Shown piece by piece: positions 54,481-62,628 of a stretch of 64,000 nt of DNA. The DNA comes from DASUBN01 sp036000105. GTDB taxonomy: Bacteria; Pseudomonadota; Gammaproteobacteria; Natronospirales; REEB76. The notes beneath the pieces are model-generated. The model saw only the letters and a program-made list of their open reading frames with translations. It was not told the DNA's origin and did not search any database. The DNA lies in NCBI GenBank assembly GCA_036000105.1, contig DASYGE010000010.1, forward strand, positions 1 through 64,000, written 5' to 3'. Numbering within the stretch: position 1 is the stretch's first letter; each line of letters opens with the position of its first letter. Made by a program: the position numbers and the translations under genes.

Positions 54481-55581
54481 ATGGCTGATTTCACCGCCGC
54501 AGACCACGGATACATGGCGGAGGCCTTGCGCCTCGCTGAGCGCGGGCTCTACACCACCGAGCCCAACCCACGGGTGGGTGCCGTGGTGGTGAAAGACGGT
54601 CGTATCATCGGCCGCGGGTTCCACCGCAAGGCCGGTGAGGCCCACGCGGAAGTGCTGGCGCTCAAGGAAGCGGGCGCTGCCGCCGCGGGCGCGACCCTCT
54701 ATGTGACCCTCGAACCCTGCGCCCACCACGGACGCACGCCGCCCTGCGCAGATGCGGTGGCCGCAGCCAAGGTTTCGCGTGTGGTGGCGGCCATGACTGA
54801 CCCCAACCCGAAGGTCTCGGGCAAGGGTTTCGAGATACTCAAGAAAGCAGGCATCGCGACAGCCGAAGGACTCATGGAGGCGGAGTCGCGGGCCTTGAAC
54901 CCGGGATTCATCAGCTGCATGACCCGCGGTCGCCCCTGGGTGCGCACCAAGCTCGCGGTGAGCCTGGACGGGCGTACCGCCCTCGCGGACGGCGAGAGCA
55001 AGTGGATCAGCGGTGAGGCTTCGCGGGAGGACGTGCACCGCTGGCGCGCACGCAGCTCTGCCGTGCTCACGGGCATCGGGACCCTGCTGAAAGACGATCC
55101 TTCCCTCAACGTGCGTCTGGAAGGTGAGTGGCACCAGCCCATCAAGGTGGTGGTGGATACCTATCTCAGCACGCCGGTGAGCGCCAAGATATTCAAGCAG
55201 CAGCCGGACTCGGTCTATATCGCCACGACGGTGGAAGACCCGGAAGAGCATGAGCTGCTCGCGAAAGCTGGTGCCAACATCCAGGTGTTCCCGGAGAAAG
55301 CCGGCGGCATGATGGACATGAAGCTGGTGCTGGAGACCTTGGCTGAACTGGAATGCAATGAGGTGCTGGTGGAAGCGGGAGCCGGCATGAATGGCCCGCT
55401 GCTTGGCGCCGGGCTTCTGGACGAGATCATCCTTTATATGGCGCCGAACGTGCTGGGCGATACCGCCCGGGGCATGTTCAGTCTGCCGCCCCTCGTGGGC
55501 ATGGAACAACGCCGTGAGTTCGAGATCACAGACCTGCGCAAGCTGGGCCAGGATCTGCGGCTGATACTGAAGCCTAAATAA
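54481..55581 (+). CDS. ribD: Riboflavin biosynthesis deaminase/reductase
   Basis: This 366-residue bifunctional protein carries an N-terminal pyrimidine deaminase (His55, Glu57; Cys80 and Cys89 in EPCAHHGRTPPC) and a C-terminal NADPH reductase (about 150-366: VRTKLAVSLDGRTAL, GIGTLLKDDPSLNVR, VLVEAGAGMNGPLL). It performs steps two and three of the riboflavin pyrimidine branch. It shares one base with ribE (TAATG). Confidence 0.96.
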   Translation: MADFTAADHGYMAEALRLAERGLYTTEPNPRVGAVVVKDGRIIGRGFHRKAGEAHAEVLALKEAGAAAAGATLYVTLEPCAHHGRTPPCADAVAAAKVSRVVAAMTDPNPKVSGKGFEILKKAGIATAEGLMEAESRALNPGFISCMTRGRPWVRTKLAVSLDGRTALADGESKWISGEASREDVHRWRARSSAVLTGIGTLLKDDPSLNVRLEGEWHQPIKVVVDTYLSTPVSAKIFKQQPDSVYIATTVEDPEEHELLAKAGANIQVFPEKAGGMMDMKLVLETLAELECNEVLVEAGAGMNGPLLGAGLLDEIILYMAPNVLGDTARGMFSLPPLVGMEQRREFEITDLRKLGQDLRLILKPK

Positions 55582-56180
55582 TGTTCACAGGCATCATCCA
55601 GGCAGTTGGCAAAGTGGAGGCGCTCACGCCTACGGGCGGCGACATCCGCATCGCCATCGACACCGGTATTCTGCCCATGGAGAGCGTGCGTCTCGGCGAT
55701 AGCATCTCCGTGAGCGGCTGCTGCCTCACGGTCATCGAGAAGCGCGCCAAGGGCTTCAGCGCGGATGCTTCCCGGGAGACTCTCTCCCTTACCACCTTGG
55801 GGGACCTCAAACCCGGCTCTCCCGTGAACCTGGAGACGGCCCTCACCCTGGGTACGCCCCTGGGCGGGCATCTGGTCAGCGGCCACGTGGATGGCATGGG
55901 CACCGTCCGGTCCCGCCGCGAGGAGGCCCGTTCCGTGCGCTTCGACATAGAACTGCCGGAGGCCCTGCAGCGTTACGTGGTGCATAAAGGCTCCATCTGC
56001 GTGGACGGGGTCAGCCTCACAGTGAACGCTTTGCGCGATAATGTCTTCGACGTGAACATCATCCCCCACACCATGGGCCACACGACTTTCGGCCAGTACC
56101 AGGTGGGTAGTCGCGTGAACCTGGAAGTGGATGTGGTGGCGCGCTACGTGGAGCGCATGATGGCAGGGCGCAAGGCATGA
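55581..56180 (+). CDS. ribE: Riboflavin synthase alpha chain
   Basis: This 199-residue protein has two lumazine-binding repeats. The first starts MFTGIIQAVGKVEAL with SVSGCCLTV and HLVSGHVDGMG; the second contains KGSICVDGVSLTVN. It dismutates two 6,7-dimethyl-8-ribityllumazine molecules to riboflavin. It overlaps ribBA by four bases and ribD by one. Confidence 0.96.
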   Translation: MFTGIIQAVGKVEALTPTGGDIRIAIDTGILPMESVRLGDSISVSGCCLTVIEKRAKGFSADASRETLSLTTLGDLKPGSPVNLETALTLGTPLGGHLVSGHVDGMGTVRSRREEARSVRFDIELPEALQRYVVHKGSICVDGVSLTVNALRDNVFDVNIIPHTMGHTTFGQYQVGSRVNLEVDVVARYVERMMAGRKA

Positions 56181-57292
56181 AGGACGATGTCTCCATGGGT
56201 CTGAACAGCATCGAAGAGATCCTCGCAGAACTCGCCGCCGGCCACATGGTGGTGATGCTGGACGACGAGGACCGTGAGAATGAGGGCGACCTCATCATGG
56301 CCGCCGAGAAGGTGCGCCCCGAGGACATCAACTTCATGGCGCGCTACGGCCGCGGCCTCATCTGCCTCACCCTCACCCGGGAGCGCTGCCGTCAGCTGCA
56401 CCTGCCGCTGATGGTGAGCAACACCGACAAAGACCAGACCACCAACTTCACCGTCTCCATCGAGGCGGCGGAAGGCGTGACCACCGGCATCTCGGCATAC
56501 GACCGGGCCCACACGGTGCGCACCGCGGTGAAGCCCGATGCACAAGCCTCGGACCTGAAACAGCCTGGTCACATCTTCCCGCTCATGGCCCAACCGGGCG
56601 GCGTGCTCACTCGCGCCGGCCACACTGAGGCAGGTTGTGATCTGGTGAGGTTGGCAGGGTTGGAGCCGGCCTCCGTGATCGTCGAGATCCTGAACGAGGA
56701 CGGCAGCATGGCGCGCCGTCCTGATCTGGAGAAGTTTGCCAAGGAACATAAACTCAAGATCGGCACCATCGCCGACCTCATCCGTTACCGTATTGAGAAA
56801 GAGAAGACCGTGGCGCGGGTGGCGGAGCGGCGCGTGCCCACGGAGTTCGGCGAGATGCGCCTCATGGCGTATGAGGACAGGGTGAACAAGGTGCTGCATC
56901 TGGCCCTGACCGCGGGCGAGATCAAGCCCGGCGAGCCGACCCTGGTGCGTGTGCATCTGCAGAACACCCTGGGCGATACCGTAGGTGTGCAATGGGATGA
57001 GCTGGGCTGGCCCCTGCGCCACGCCATGCGGCGCATCGCCAAAGACGGCGGCGTGCTGATCATCCTGCGCCAACCGGAAGAGCCCGCGGAACTCATGCGC
57101 CGACTCAAGGGCCATGCCGCGGCGCCGGAAGAGGAGACCACTGGCGCCACGGAGCTGCGGACTTACGGCGTGGGCGCGCAGATACTGCTGGATCTCGGCG
57201 TCAAGCGTATGCGGGTGCTTAGCCAGCCCAAGAAAATGCACGGCATTTCTGGCTTCGGCTTAGAAGTGGTGGAATACGTCACTCCCGAGTAA
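56177..57292 (+). CDS. ribBA: DHBP synthase with degenerate GTP cyclohydrolase II domain (RibBA/RibBX-like)
   Basis: This 371-residue fusion (start at 56177; a second ATG lies six codons in) has an N-terminal RibB domain (about 10-205) with intact DDEDRENEGDL, YGRGLICL and THRTAGHTEA-type RAGHTEAGCD residues, making dihydroxybutanone phosphate from ribulose-5-phosphate. The C-terminal half aligns with GTP cyclohydrolase II, but the zinc loop reads VRVHLQNTLGDTVGVQW and contains no Cys; the GECLTGD and RCDCG ligands are missing. The second activity is therefore probably lost, as in RibBX proteins. A separate RibA would be needed elsewhere. Confidence 0.93.
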   Translation: MKDDVSMGLNSIEEILAELAAGHMVVMLDDEDRENEGDLIMAAEKVRPEDINFMARYGRGLICLTLTRERCRQLHLPLMVSNTDKDQTTNFTVSIEAAEGVTTGISAYDRAHTVRTAVKPDAQASDLKQPGHIFPLMAQPGGVLTRAGHTEAGCDLVRLAGLEPASVIVEILNEDGSMARRPDLEKFAKEHKLKIGTIADLIRYRIEKEKTVARVAERRVPTEFGEMRLMAYEDRVNKVLHLALTAGEIKPGEPTLVRVHLQNTLGDTVGVQWDELGWPLRHAMRRIAKDGGVLIILRQPEEPAELMRRLKGHAAAPEEETTGATELRTYGVGAQILLDLGVKRMRVLSQPKKMHGISGFGLEVVEYVTPE

Positions 57293-57314
57293 AGCGTTCC
57301 TGTCTCTTCTCAGT

Positions 57315-57320
57315 TAAAAT
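57315..57320 (+). promoter_or_regulatory. ribH: Candidate -10 box of ribH
   Basis: TAAAAT in the 56-base ribBA-ribH gap, 29 bases before the ATG; may allow separate expression of ribH-nusB-thiL-pgpA. -35 weak. Confidence 0.35.
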
Positions 57321-57348
57321 AGTCTTCTGGTTATCTGAGTTCTTTGTC

Positions 57349-57825
57349 ATGGCGAATCCAAGGATCATAGAGGGCGGCCGCTCGGCCAAAGGCCTGCGCA
57401 TGGCCATCGTGGCGGCGCGTTTCAACCACTTCGTGGTGGACAAGCTCGTGGCCGGCGCCCGTGAGACCCTGGCGGCGGCTGGGCTGCGCGATGATGACCT
57501 GGATATCGTCTATGTGCCGGGCGCCTTCGAGATACCGCTGGCCGCCAAGAAACTCGCCGACAGCCGCAACTACGAAGCCATCATCACCCTCGGTGCGGTG
57601 ATCCGCGGCGGCACGCCGCATTTCGATTACGTATGCAGCGAGTGCGCCCGGGGCGTGACTGAGGTCGCGCTGGAGACCGGCGTGCCGGTGTTGTTCGGCG
57701 TGCTCACCTGCGATGACATGGAACAGGCCACGGACCGGGCCGGCGGCAAGCACGGCAACAAGGGCGCGGATACGGCGCTCGCGGCCATCGAGATGGCCGA
57801 CCTGCTGCGCAAGCTCGGAGCTTAG
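57349..57825 (+). CDS. ribH: 6,7-dimethyl-8-ribityllumazine synthase
   Basis: This 158-residue protein has VAARFNHFVVDKLVAGA, YVPGAFEIPLAAKKLA, LGAVIRGGTPHFDYVCSE and PVLFGVLTCDDMEQATDRAGGKHGNKG. The active His is in the GGTPHFDYV loop. It condenses the RibB and RibD/phosphatase products to lumazine. Three bases separate it from nusB. Confidence 0.96.
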   Translation: MANPRIIEGGRSAKGLRMAIVAARFNHFVVDKLVAGARETLAAAGLRDDDLDIVYVPGAFEIPLAAKKLADSRNYEAIITLGAVIRGGTPHFDYVCSECARGVTEVALETGVPVLFGVLTCDDMEQATDRAGGKHGNKGADTALAAIEMADLLRKLGA

Positions 57826-57828
57826 GCC

Positions 57829-58275
57829 ATGGCCAAGATGAACCCTCAAGGTGCGCGGGCCCGGGGTAGGGCGCGGCGGCTCGTGCTGCAAGGCCTTTAC
57901 CAGTGGCAGCTCTCCGGCGCTCCGGCGCGCGAGATCTCCGCCGAACTCACCGCGAGCCAGAACACCAAGGACACGGATACCGATTACTTCGAGGAGTTGC
58001 TCAAAGGCATCGTCGGTGCCAGCGCCGAACTCGAAGCGGTCTTCGCGCCCCATCTGGACCGGCCGGCAGCGCAGCTGGATCCCATCGAACGCGGCATCCT
58101 CCTGCTCAGCACCTATGAACTCAAGGAACGGCTGGACGTTCCTTACCGGGTAGTGCTGAACGAGGCGGTGGAACTGGCCAAGGCCTTCGGCGCCGACGAG
58201 AGCCACAAGTACATCAATGCGGTGCTGGACAAGACCGCGGCTGAGCTGCGCCGGGCCGAGCGCGCCGCGGGCTGA
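57829..58275 (+). CDS. nusB: Transcription antitermination factor NusB
   Basis: This 148-residue helical protein contains RGRARRLVLQGLYQWQLSG, an ERGILLLSTYELKERLDVPYRVVLNEAVELAKAFG-type core (split: YELKERLDVPY and NEAVELAKAFG), and ending SHKYINAVLDKTAAELR. It binds boxA with NusE in rRNA antitermination. Standard neighbour of ribH. Confidence 0.96.
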   Translation: MAKMNPQGARARGRARRLVLQGLYQWQLSGAPAREISAELTASQNTKDTDTDYFEELLKGIVGASAELEAVFAPHLDRPAAQLDPIERGILLLSTYELKERLDVPYRVVLNEAVELAKAFGADESHKYINAVLDKTAAELRRAERAAG

Positions 58276-58283
58276 GCCCTTCC

Positions 58284-59234
58284 ATGGATGAATTCGAAAT
58301 CATCCGCCGCTATTTCTCCACTGGATCCGTGCGACGCAGCGACGTGGCGCTGGGCATAGGCGACGATGCCGCCCTGCTCACGGTGCCCGCGGGCCAGGAA
58401 CTGGCCGTCACTACCGACTCGCTTTTGTCCGGCGTGCATTTCCCCGCCGATCTCGACGCCGCTGCCGTGGGTCATCGGGCGCTCGCGGCCAACTTGAGCG
58501 ATCTCGCCGCCATGGGCGCCGAACCCACCTGGGCGCTGCTGGCGCTCACCCTGCCATCAGCTGATCAGGACTGGCTTGCGGCATTCAGCCGTGGCTTCTT
58601 CGCTCTCGCCAAGAAGCATCATGTGGCTCTCGTGGGCGGCAACATCGCGTGCGGACCTCTCAACATCACCATCACCGCCCAGGGTCTCGTGCCCACAGAT
58701 CATGCGCTCACCCGCAAGGGCGCCGCGGCAAACGATCTGATATTCGTGACGGGTCATCCGGGCGATGCCGCTGCGGGTCTGCGGCTGCTGCAATCCGGCA
58801 GGGCGGATATGGAGGACACCTGTGTGCGGCGCTTCGCTTACCCGGAACCCCGGGTGGAGGCGGGTGCAGCGCTGAGGGGACTCGCCAGCGCTTGCATCGA
58901 TATATCGGACGGCTTGCTGGCTGACCTGGGGCACATCCTGGAAGTGAGCGGCGTGGGCGCCACCATCATGACGGCGCGGCTGCCGCTTTCGAAGCGATTG
59001 CTGCAGTTGCATGGTATGGAAGGCGGGCAGCAGCTCGCTCTGACGGGTGGAGACGATTACGAACTCCTGTTCACCGCGCCATCGGAACGGCAGCGGGCCA
59101 TCGAAGAGCGGCTGGGGAAGCTCGCCTGCCCCGTGGCCTGCATCGGCAGCATCGAAGCCACGCCGGGGCTGCGCTGCCTCGAAGCTTCAGGCCATGGCTT
59201 GAAGATTACGGAACCGGGCTACAAGCATTTCTGA
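58284..59234 (+). CDS. thiL: Thiamine-monophosphate kinase
   Basis: This 316-residue PurM-like kinase starts MDEFEIIRRYF. GIGDDAALL, TDSLLSGVHFP, NLSDLAAMGAEP, GGNIACGPLNIT, CIDISDGLLADLGHIL and TGGDDYELLFTAP are the nucleotide and metal motifs. It converts thiamine phosphate to thiamine diphosphate. Length typical. Confidence 0.96.
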   Translation: MDEFEIIRRYFSTGSVRRSDVALGIGDDAALLTVPAGQELAVTTDSLLSGVHFPADLDAAAVGHRALAANLSDLAAMGAEPTWALLALTLPSADQDWLAAFSRGFFALAKKHHVALVGGNIACGPLNITITAQGLVPTDHALTRKGAAANDLIFVTGHPGDAAAGLRLLQSGRADMEDTCVRRFAYPEPRVEAGAALRGLASACIDISDGLLADLGHILEVSGVGATIMTARLPLSKRLLQLHGMEGGQQLALTGGDDYELLFTAPSERQRAIEERLGKLACPVACIGSIEATPGLRCLEASGHGLKITEPGYKHF

Positions 59235-59388
59235 ACGAGCCGGCGTTCAGCCGGCGGTCTTCTTCGCCACCGACCAGCCTCACCCGAGGCTATCCCAGTG
59301 CGGCGGTGAAATCTTAACGTGGCGGCGAGGAATCGTGCAGGGCATAATCCGTGACAATCGTTACAGACTGGACACCCGGAGACCCGCT

Positions 59389-59871
59389 ATGCAGAACCTG
59401 AGCGCCCGGGAAGTCTTCACCAACCCAGTGCATCTCCTGGCCTACGGCTTCGGTGCGGGGCTCTCGCCCAGGGCGCCGGGCACCCTGGGTACCGTGGTGG
59501 CCATACCTATATATGCCCTGCTCATCTGGTCGGGGCCCGCCGCGTATTTCGGCTTCCTGGCTGTGGCGCTGGTGGCCGGTGTCTTCATCTGCGGTTACAC
59601 CGCCAGGCGGATAGGGGTGGATGACCCCAAGAGCGTGGTCTGGGACGAGGTGGTGGGCTACCTCATCACCATGATCGGGGTGCCTTTCGGAGCTGTCTGG
59701 GTGCTGGCGGGCTTCCTGTTGTTTCGCCTGTTCGATATCTGGAAACCCTGGCCCATCCGCTGGCTGGACCGGAACGTCAAAGGCGGTTTCGGCATCATGG
59801 TGGACGATGTGGCCGCGGCTATCCCAGCGTGTTTAATACTCAATCTCGCCGTATATCTTCTTAAACTGTGA
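59389..59871 (+). CDS. pgpA: Phosphatidylglycerophosphatase A
   Basis: Start at 59389 (MQNLSAREVF) has a CGGAGA ribosome binding site; an earlier in-frame start is less likely. The 160-residue membrane protein contains GFGAGLSPRAPGTLGTVVA, VVWDEVVGYLIT and FRLFDIWKPWPIRWLDRNVKGGFGIMVDD (in pieces), the PgpA active-site pattern. It dephosphorylates phosphatidylglycerophosphate to phosphatidylglycerol. Last gene of the rib-nusB-thiL cluster. Confidence 0.94.
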   Translation: MQNLSAREVFTNPVHLLAYGFGAGLSPRAPGTLGTVVAIPIYALLIWSGPAAYFGFLAVALVAGVFICGYTARRIGVDDPKSVVWDEVVGYLITMIGVPFGAVWVLAGFLLFRLFDIWKPWPIRWLDRNVKGGFGIMVDDVAAAIPACLILNLAVYLLKL

Positions 59872-59876
59872 TGGTC

Positions 59877-59911
59877 GCCCCTAAACATAACTGGACTTGA
59901 CGGTTAGGGGC
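59877..59911. promoter_or_regulatory. Inverted repeat upstream of kinase 2
   Basis: GCCCCTAA (59877-59884) and TTAGGGGC (59904-59911), a perfect 8-bp inverted repeat with 19-base spacer in the 73-base gap between pgpA and the kinase. A TTGACG hexamer lies inside. Could be a leader hairpin or operator. Confidence 0.35.
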
Positions 59912-59944
59912 TGTAAAACTGGTGCAAGTCACCCTGAGGCAGGC

Positions 59945-61240
59945 ATGGCCACACCCGCCAAGCTTGGAAAATTCGTCGTCACGCGGGAGCTGGGCAAAGG
60001 CACCACCGGCACCGTGTACCTGTGCCATGACTCCTTCCAGAGCAAGGACGTCGCCCTCAAGCTCTACACCATAGACGGGGAAGTGCCGGAGGCGGAGGTC
60101 CGCACCCGCCGGCGGCTGTTCTTCAACGAAGCCTATCTCGTCGGCAAGATGAACCACCCCAACATCCTGCCCATCTACGATGCGGGCGAGGAGGGTGGGC
60201 ACTGCTACGTGGTCATGGAGTACGTGCGTGGCGCCAAGCCGCTCACCACCTTCTGCCAGGACCAGAACCTCCTGCCGGTGCGCAAGGTGGTGGAGGCGGT
60301 GTTCAAATGCGCCAAGGCGCTCGATTACGCCCATCGCAACGGCCTCGTGCACCGGGACATCAAGCCCGGCAACATCCTGTTCACCGTGGAAGGCGACGTG
60401 CGGATCGTGGATTTCGGCGTGGCCCAGATGGCGGGCAACGAGGAGAGCCAGATCAAGGGCCTGGTGGGTTCGCCCAGCTACATGGCACCGGAGCAGATGC
60501 GCCATGGCCCCGCCACCATACAGACCGACCTCTATTCCCTCGGCGTCGTCATGTACGAGCTGCTCTCGGGCAAGCGGCCCTATTACGGCGACAACCTGTC
60601 CAAATTGGTGCACCAGATCATCTATGCCACCCCGCCGCCCATCCACCGCCTGCGTCCCGACGTACCGCCGGTGCTGGAGGTGGTCGTCTCCAAGGCCATA
60701 GATAAAGACCCGACCAAGCGTTACCAGTCAGGCATGGAGTTCGCCACGGCCCTCTCCCAGGCGGTGCGCAAGCTGGACCAGATGGCGGAAGAGATGGCGG
60801 AGCAGGAGCGCTTCAGCATGTTGCGCCGGCTGCCGTTCTTCAAGGACTTCACCTACCCCGAAATCTACGAGATCCTCCAGGCCAGCCGCTGGCAGAGTTA
60901 CAGCACCGAGGACGCCATCGTAGTGGAAGGTGAGATGGACGATTCCTTCCTGGTGGTAGTGGCCGGTGAGGCAGAAGTGCGCCGCAAGAGCAAGGTGGTG
61001 GGCGTGCTGGGTGAAGGCGATTGCTTCGGCGAGGCGGCCATCATGGGCGGCGTGAAGAGCACCTCGGCCATCGTCGCCAAGGGCGCCGTCACCATGCTGA
61101 AAGTCAGCGCCACGTTGCTGGATCAACTCACCATGGCCTGCCAGCTGCGTTTCCACAAGGTGTTCCTGCGCGGCATGATCGAGCGCCTCACCCGCAGCGA
61201 GCGGGCGGATGCCACCAAGAAGCAGGCTGCCAAGAGCTGA
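59945..61240 (+). CDS. Ser/Thr protein kinase with C-terminal cNMP-binding-like domain (paralogue 2)
   Basis: Start at 59945 gives 431 residues (MATPAKLGKFVVTRELGKG); an upstream ATG would add 16 unsupported residues. The kinase domain is complete: VALKLY with Lys39, HRDIKPGN, VDFGVA and MAPEQ. The C-terminal cNMP-like domain (about 300-410) keeps FGE (GDCFGEAAIMGG) but the following cassette reads VKSTSAIV, lacking the arginine that contacts the cyclic phosphate. It may have lost or changed ligand. Full-length paralogue of the kinase at 1345-2634. A MacAB-like transporter operon follows after 158 bases. Confidence 0.92.
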   Translation: MATPAKLGKFVVTRELGKGTTGTVYLCHDSFQSKDVALKLYTIDGEVPEAEVRTRRRLFFNEAYLVGKMNHPNILPIYDAGEEGGHCYVVMEYVRGAKPLTTFCQDQNLLPVRKVVEAVFKCAKALDYAHRNGLVHRDIKPGNILFTVEGDVRIVDFGVAQMAGNEESQIKGLVGSPSYMAPEQMRHGPATIQTDLYSLGVVMYELLSGKRPYYGDNLSKLVHQIIYATPPPIHRLRPDVPPVLEVVVSKAIDKDPTKRYQSGMEFATALSQAVRKLDQMAEEMAEQERFSMLRRLPFFKDFTYPEIYEILQASRWQSYSTEDAIVVEGEMDDSFLVVVAGEAEVRRKSKVVGVLGEGDCFGEAAIMGGVKSTSAIVAKGAVTMLKVSATLLDQLTMACQLRFHKVFLRGMIERLTRSERADATKKQAAKS

Positions 61241-61398
61241 TCCTTCCCACCACCGTAGCGGCTGCGCTGGTCATCCCCGACCCTGCGGCAAACATGTACA
61301 GCGACCGAGCAATGTCCGAACCGATGACCTATTTAGGGTAGGATTGGCCGGATATCGAGAAAGCTTCATCCCTATGCTGTGGACGTGACGGATATCCG

Positions 61399-62628
61399 AT
61401 GAGCTCAGCCATGAACTACGAGGCCTTGCTCCGGTCGGCTGTGCTGGCCCTGGTCAGGAACAAGCTGCGCAGCGCCCTGACGGTGCTGGGCATAACCATC
61501 GGCATCGGCGCGGTGATCTGCGTGGTGGCCATCGGCCGGGCCGGCCAGGCGCAGGTCGAACAGCAGCTCAACAACCTCGGCGACAACTTCGTGTGGATCG
61601 AGGCCGGCGGACGGGCGGTCAACGGTCGCCGCACCGGCACACATGCCACGGATACGCTGACGCTCGCGGATGCCGCCGCCATCAGGAGCCAGGTCCCGCT
61701 GATAAAGGCCGTGTCACCCAACGTGGACGGTTCCATCCAGGTCGTCTACGGCAACCAGAACTGGTTCACGGGCTATCGCGGCGTGTCGCCGGAATATTTC
61801 GACATCAAGCGCCTGGGCATAGCCCGGGGCGCGGCCTTCTCCCAGGACGACGTGGACCGGGCGGCGGACGTGTGCGTCATCGGGCGTACGGTGCAGCAGC
61901 AGTTGTTCGGGGGCGAAGACCCCATCGGCAAGGTGATGCGCATCAGCGGCCTGCCGTGCATCGTGGTGGCGACCCTCGTGCCAAAGGGGCTGTCGATGTC
62001 GGGCCAGGACCAGGACGACACCGTCCTCCTGCCTTACACCACGGTGATGAAGAAGATCAAAGGCGTCTCTTACCTGGACGATATCCTCTGTTCGGCGATC
62101 TCCGCGGACACGGTGAAACTCGCCGGTCAGCAGGCCGCGGCGCTGTTGCGCGACCGGCACCACCTGCGGCCCGAGGAAGATGACGACTTCAATATCCGCA
62201 ACCCCGAGGACATCATCCAGGCGCAGCTCGCCGCCAGCCGCACGCTCACCATCCTGCTGATCGCCATCGCTTCCATCTCGTTGGTGGTGGGCGGCATCGG
62301 CATCATGAACGTGATGCTGGTGTCGGTGACCGAGCGTACCCGCGAGATCGGCGTGCGCCTGGCCATCGGCGCCACCGAGGACGCCATCCAGCTGCAGTTC
62401 CTGGGGGAGTCCGTGATGCTGAGCCTGGTGGGTGGAGCCGCCGGCGTGTTGCTGGGGGTCGTGGGCACGTTCGTGGTGGGCCGCACCCTGGGCTGGCCCA
62501 TGCAGATATCCCTGTCCGCCGTGTTGATCGCCGCGACCTTCTCGGTGGCGGTCGGCCTGTTCTTCGGCTACTACCCGGCGCGCAAGGCGGCGCTCATGGA
62601 TCCGATCGAGGCGCTGCGCTATGAATGA
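61399..62628 (+). CDS. MacB/FtsX-type ABC transporter permease
   Basis: This 409-residue protein has an N-terminal membrane helix (about 20-42: LRSALTVLGITIGIGAVICVV) and a large periplasmic MacB core domain (about 45-275). Three C-terminal helices form the FtsX domain (IASISLVVGGIGIMNVMLVSVTERTREIGVRLAIGA, in pieces). The ending DPIEALRYE is classic. No ATPase domain is fused, so a separate ATP-binding subunit is required. It overlaps the adaptor gene by eight bases. Confidence 0.93.
   Translation: MSSAMNYEALLRSAVLALVRNKLRSALTVLGITIGIGAVICVVAIGRAGQAQVEQQLNNLGDNFVWIEAGGRAVNGRRTGTHATDTLTLADAAAIRSQVPLIKAVSPNVDGSIQVVYGNQNWFTGYRGVSPEYFDIKRLGIARGAAFSQDDVDRAADVCVIGRTVQQQLFGGEDPIGKVMRISGLPCIVVATLVPKGLSMSGQDQDDTVLLPYTTVMKKIKGVSYLDDILCSAISADTVKLAGQQAAALLRDRHHLRPEEDDDFNIRNPEDIIQAQLAASRTLTILLIAIASISLVVGGIGIMNVMLVSVTERTREIGVRLAIGATEDAIQLQFLGESVMLSLVGGAAGVLLGVVGTFVVGRTLGWPMQISLSAVLIAATFSVAVGLFFGYYPARKAALMDPIEALRYE

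Noticed and set aside
61349..61398. CGGATATC direct repeat (61349 and 61389) before the permease
   Set aside because: Only 8 bases, two copies; could be chance and no symmetrical operator or promoter could be fitted to it.
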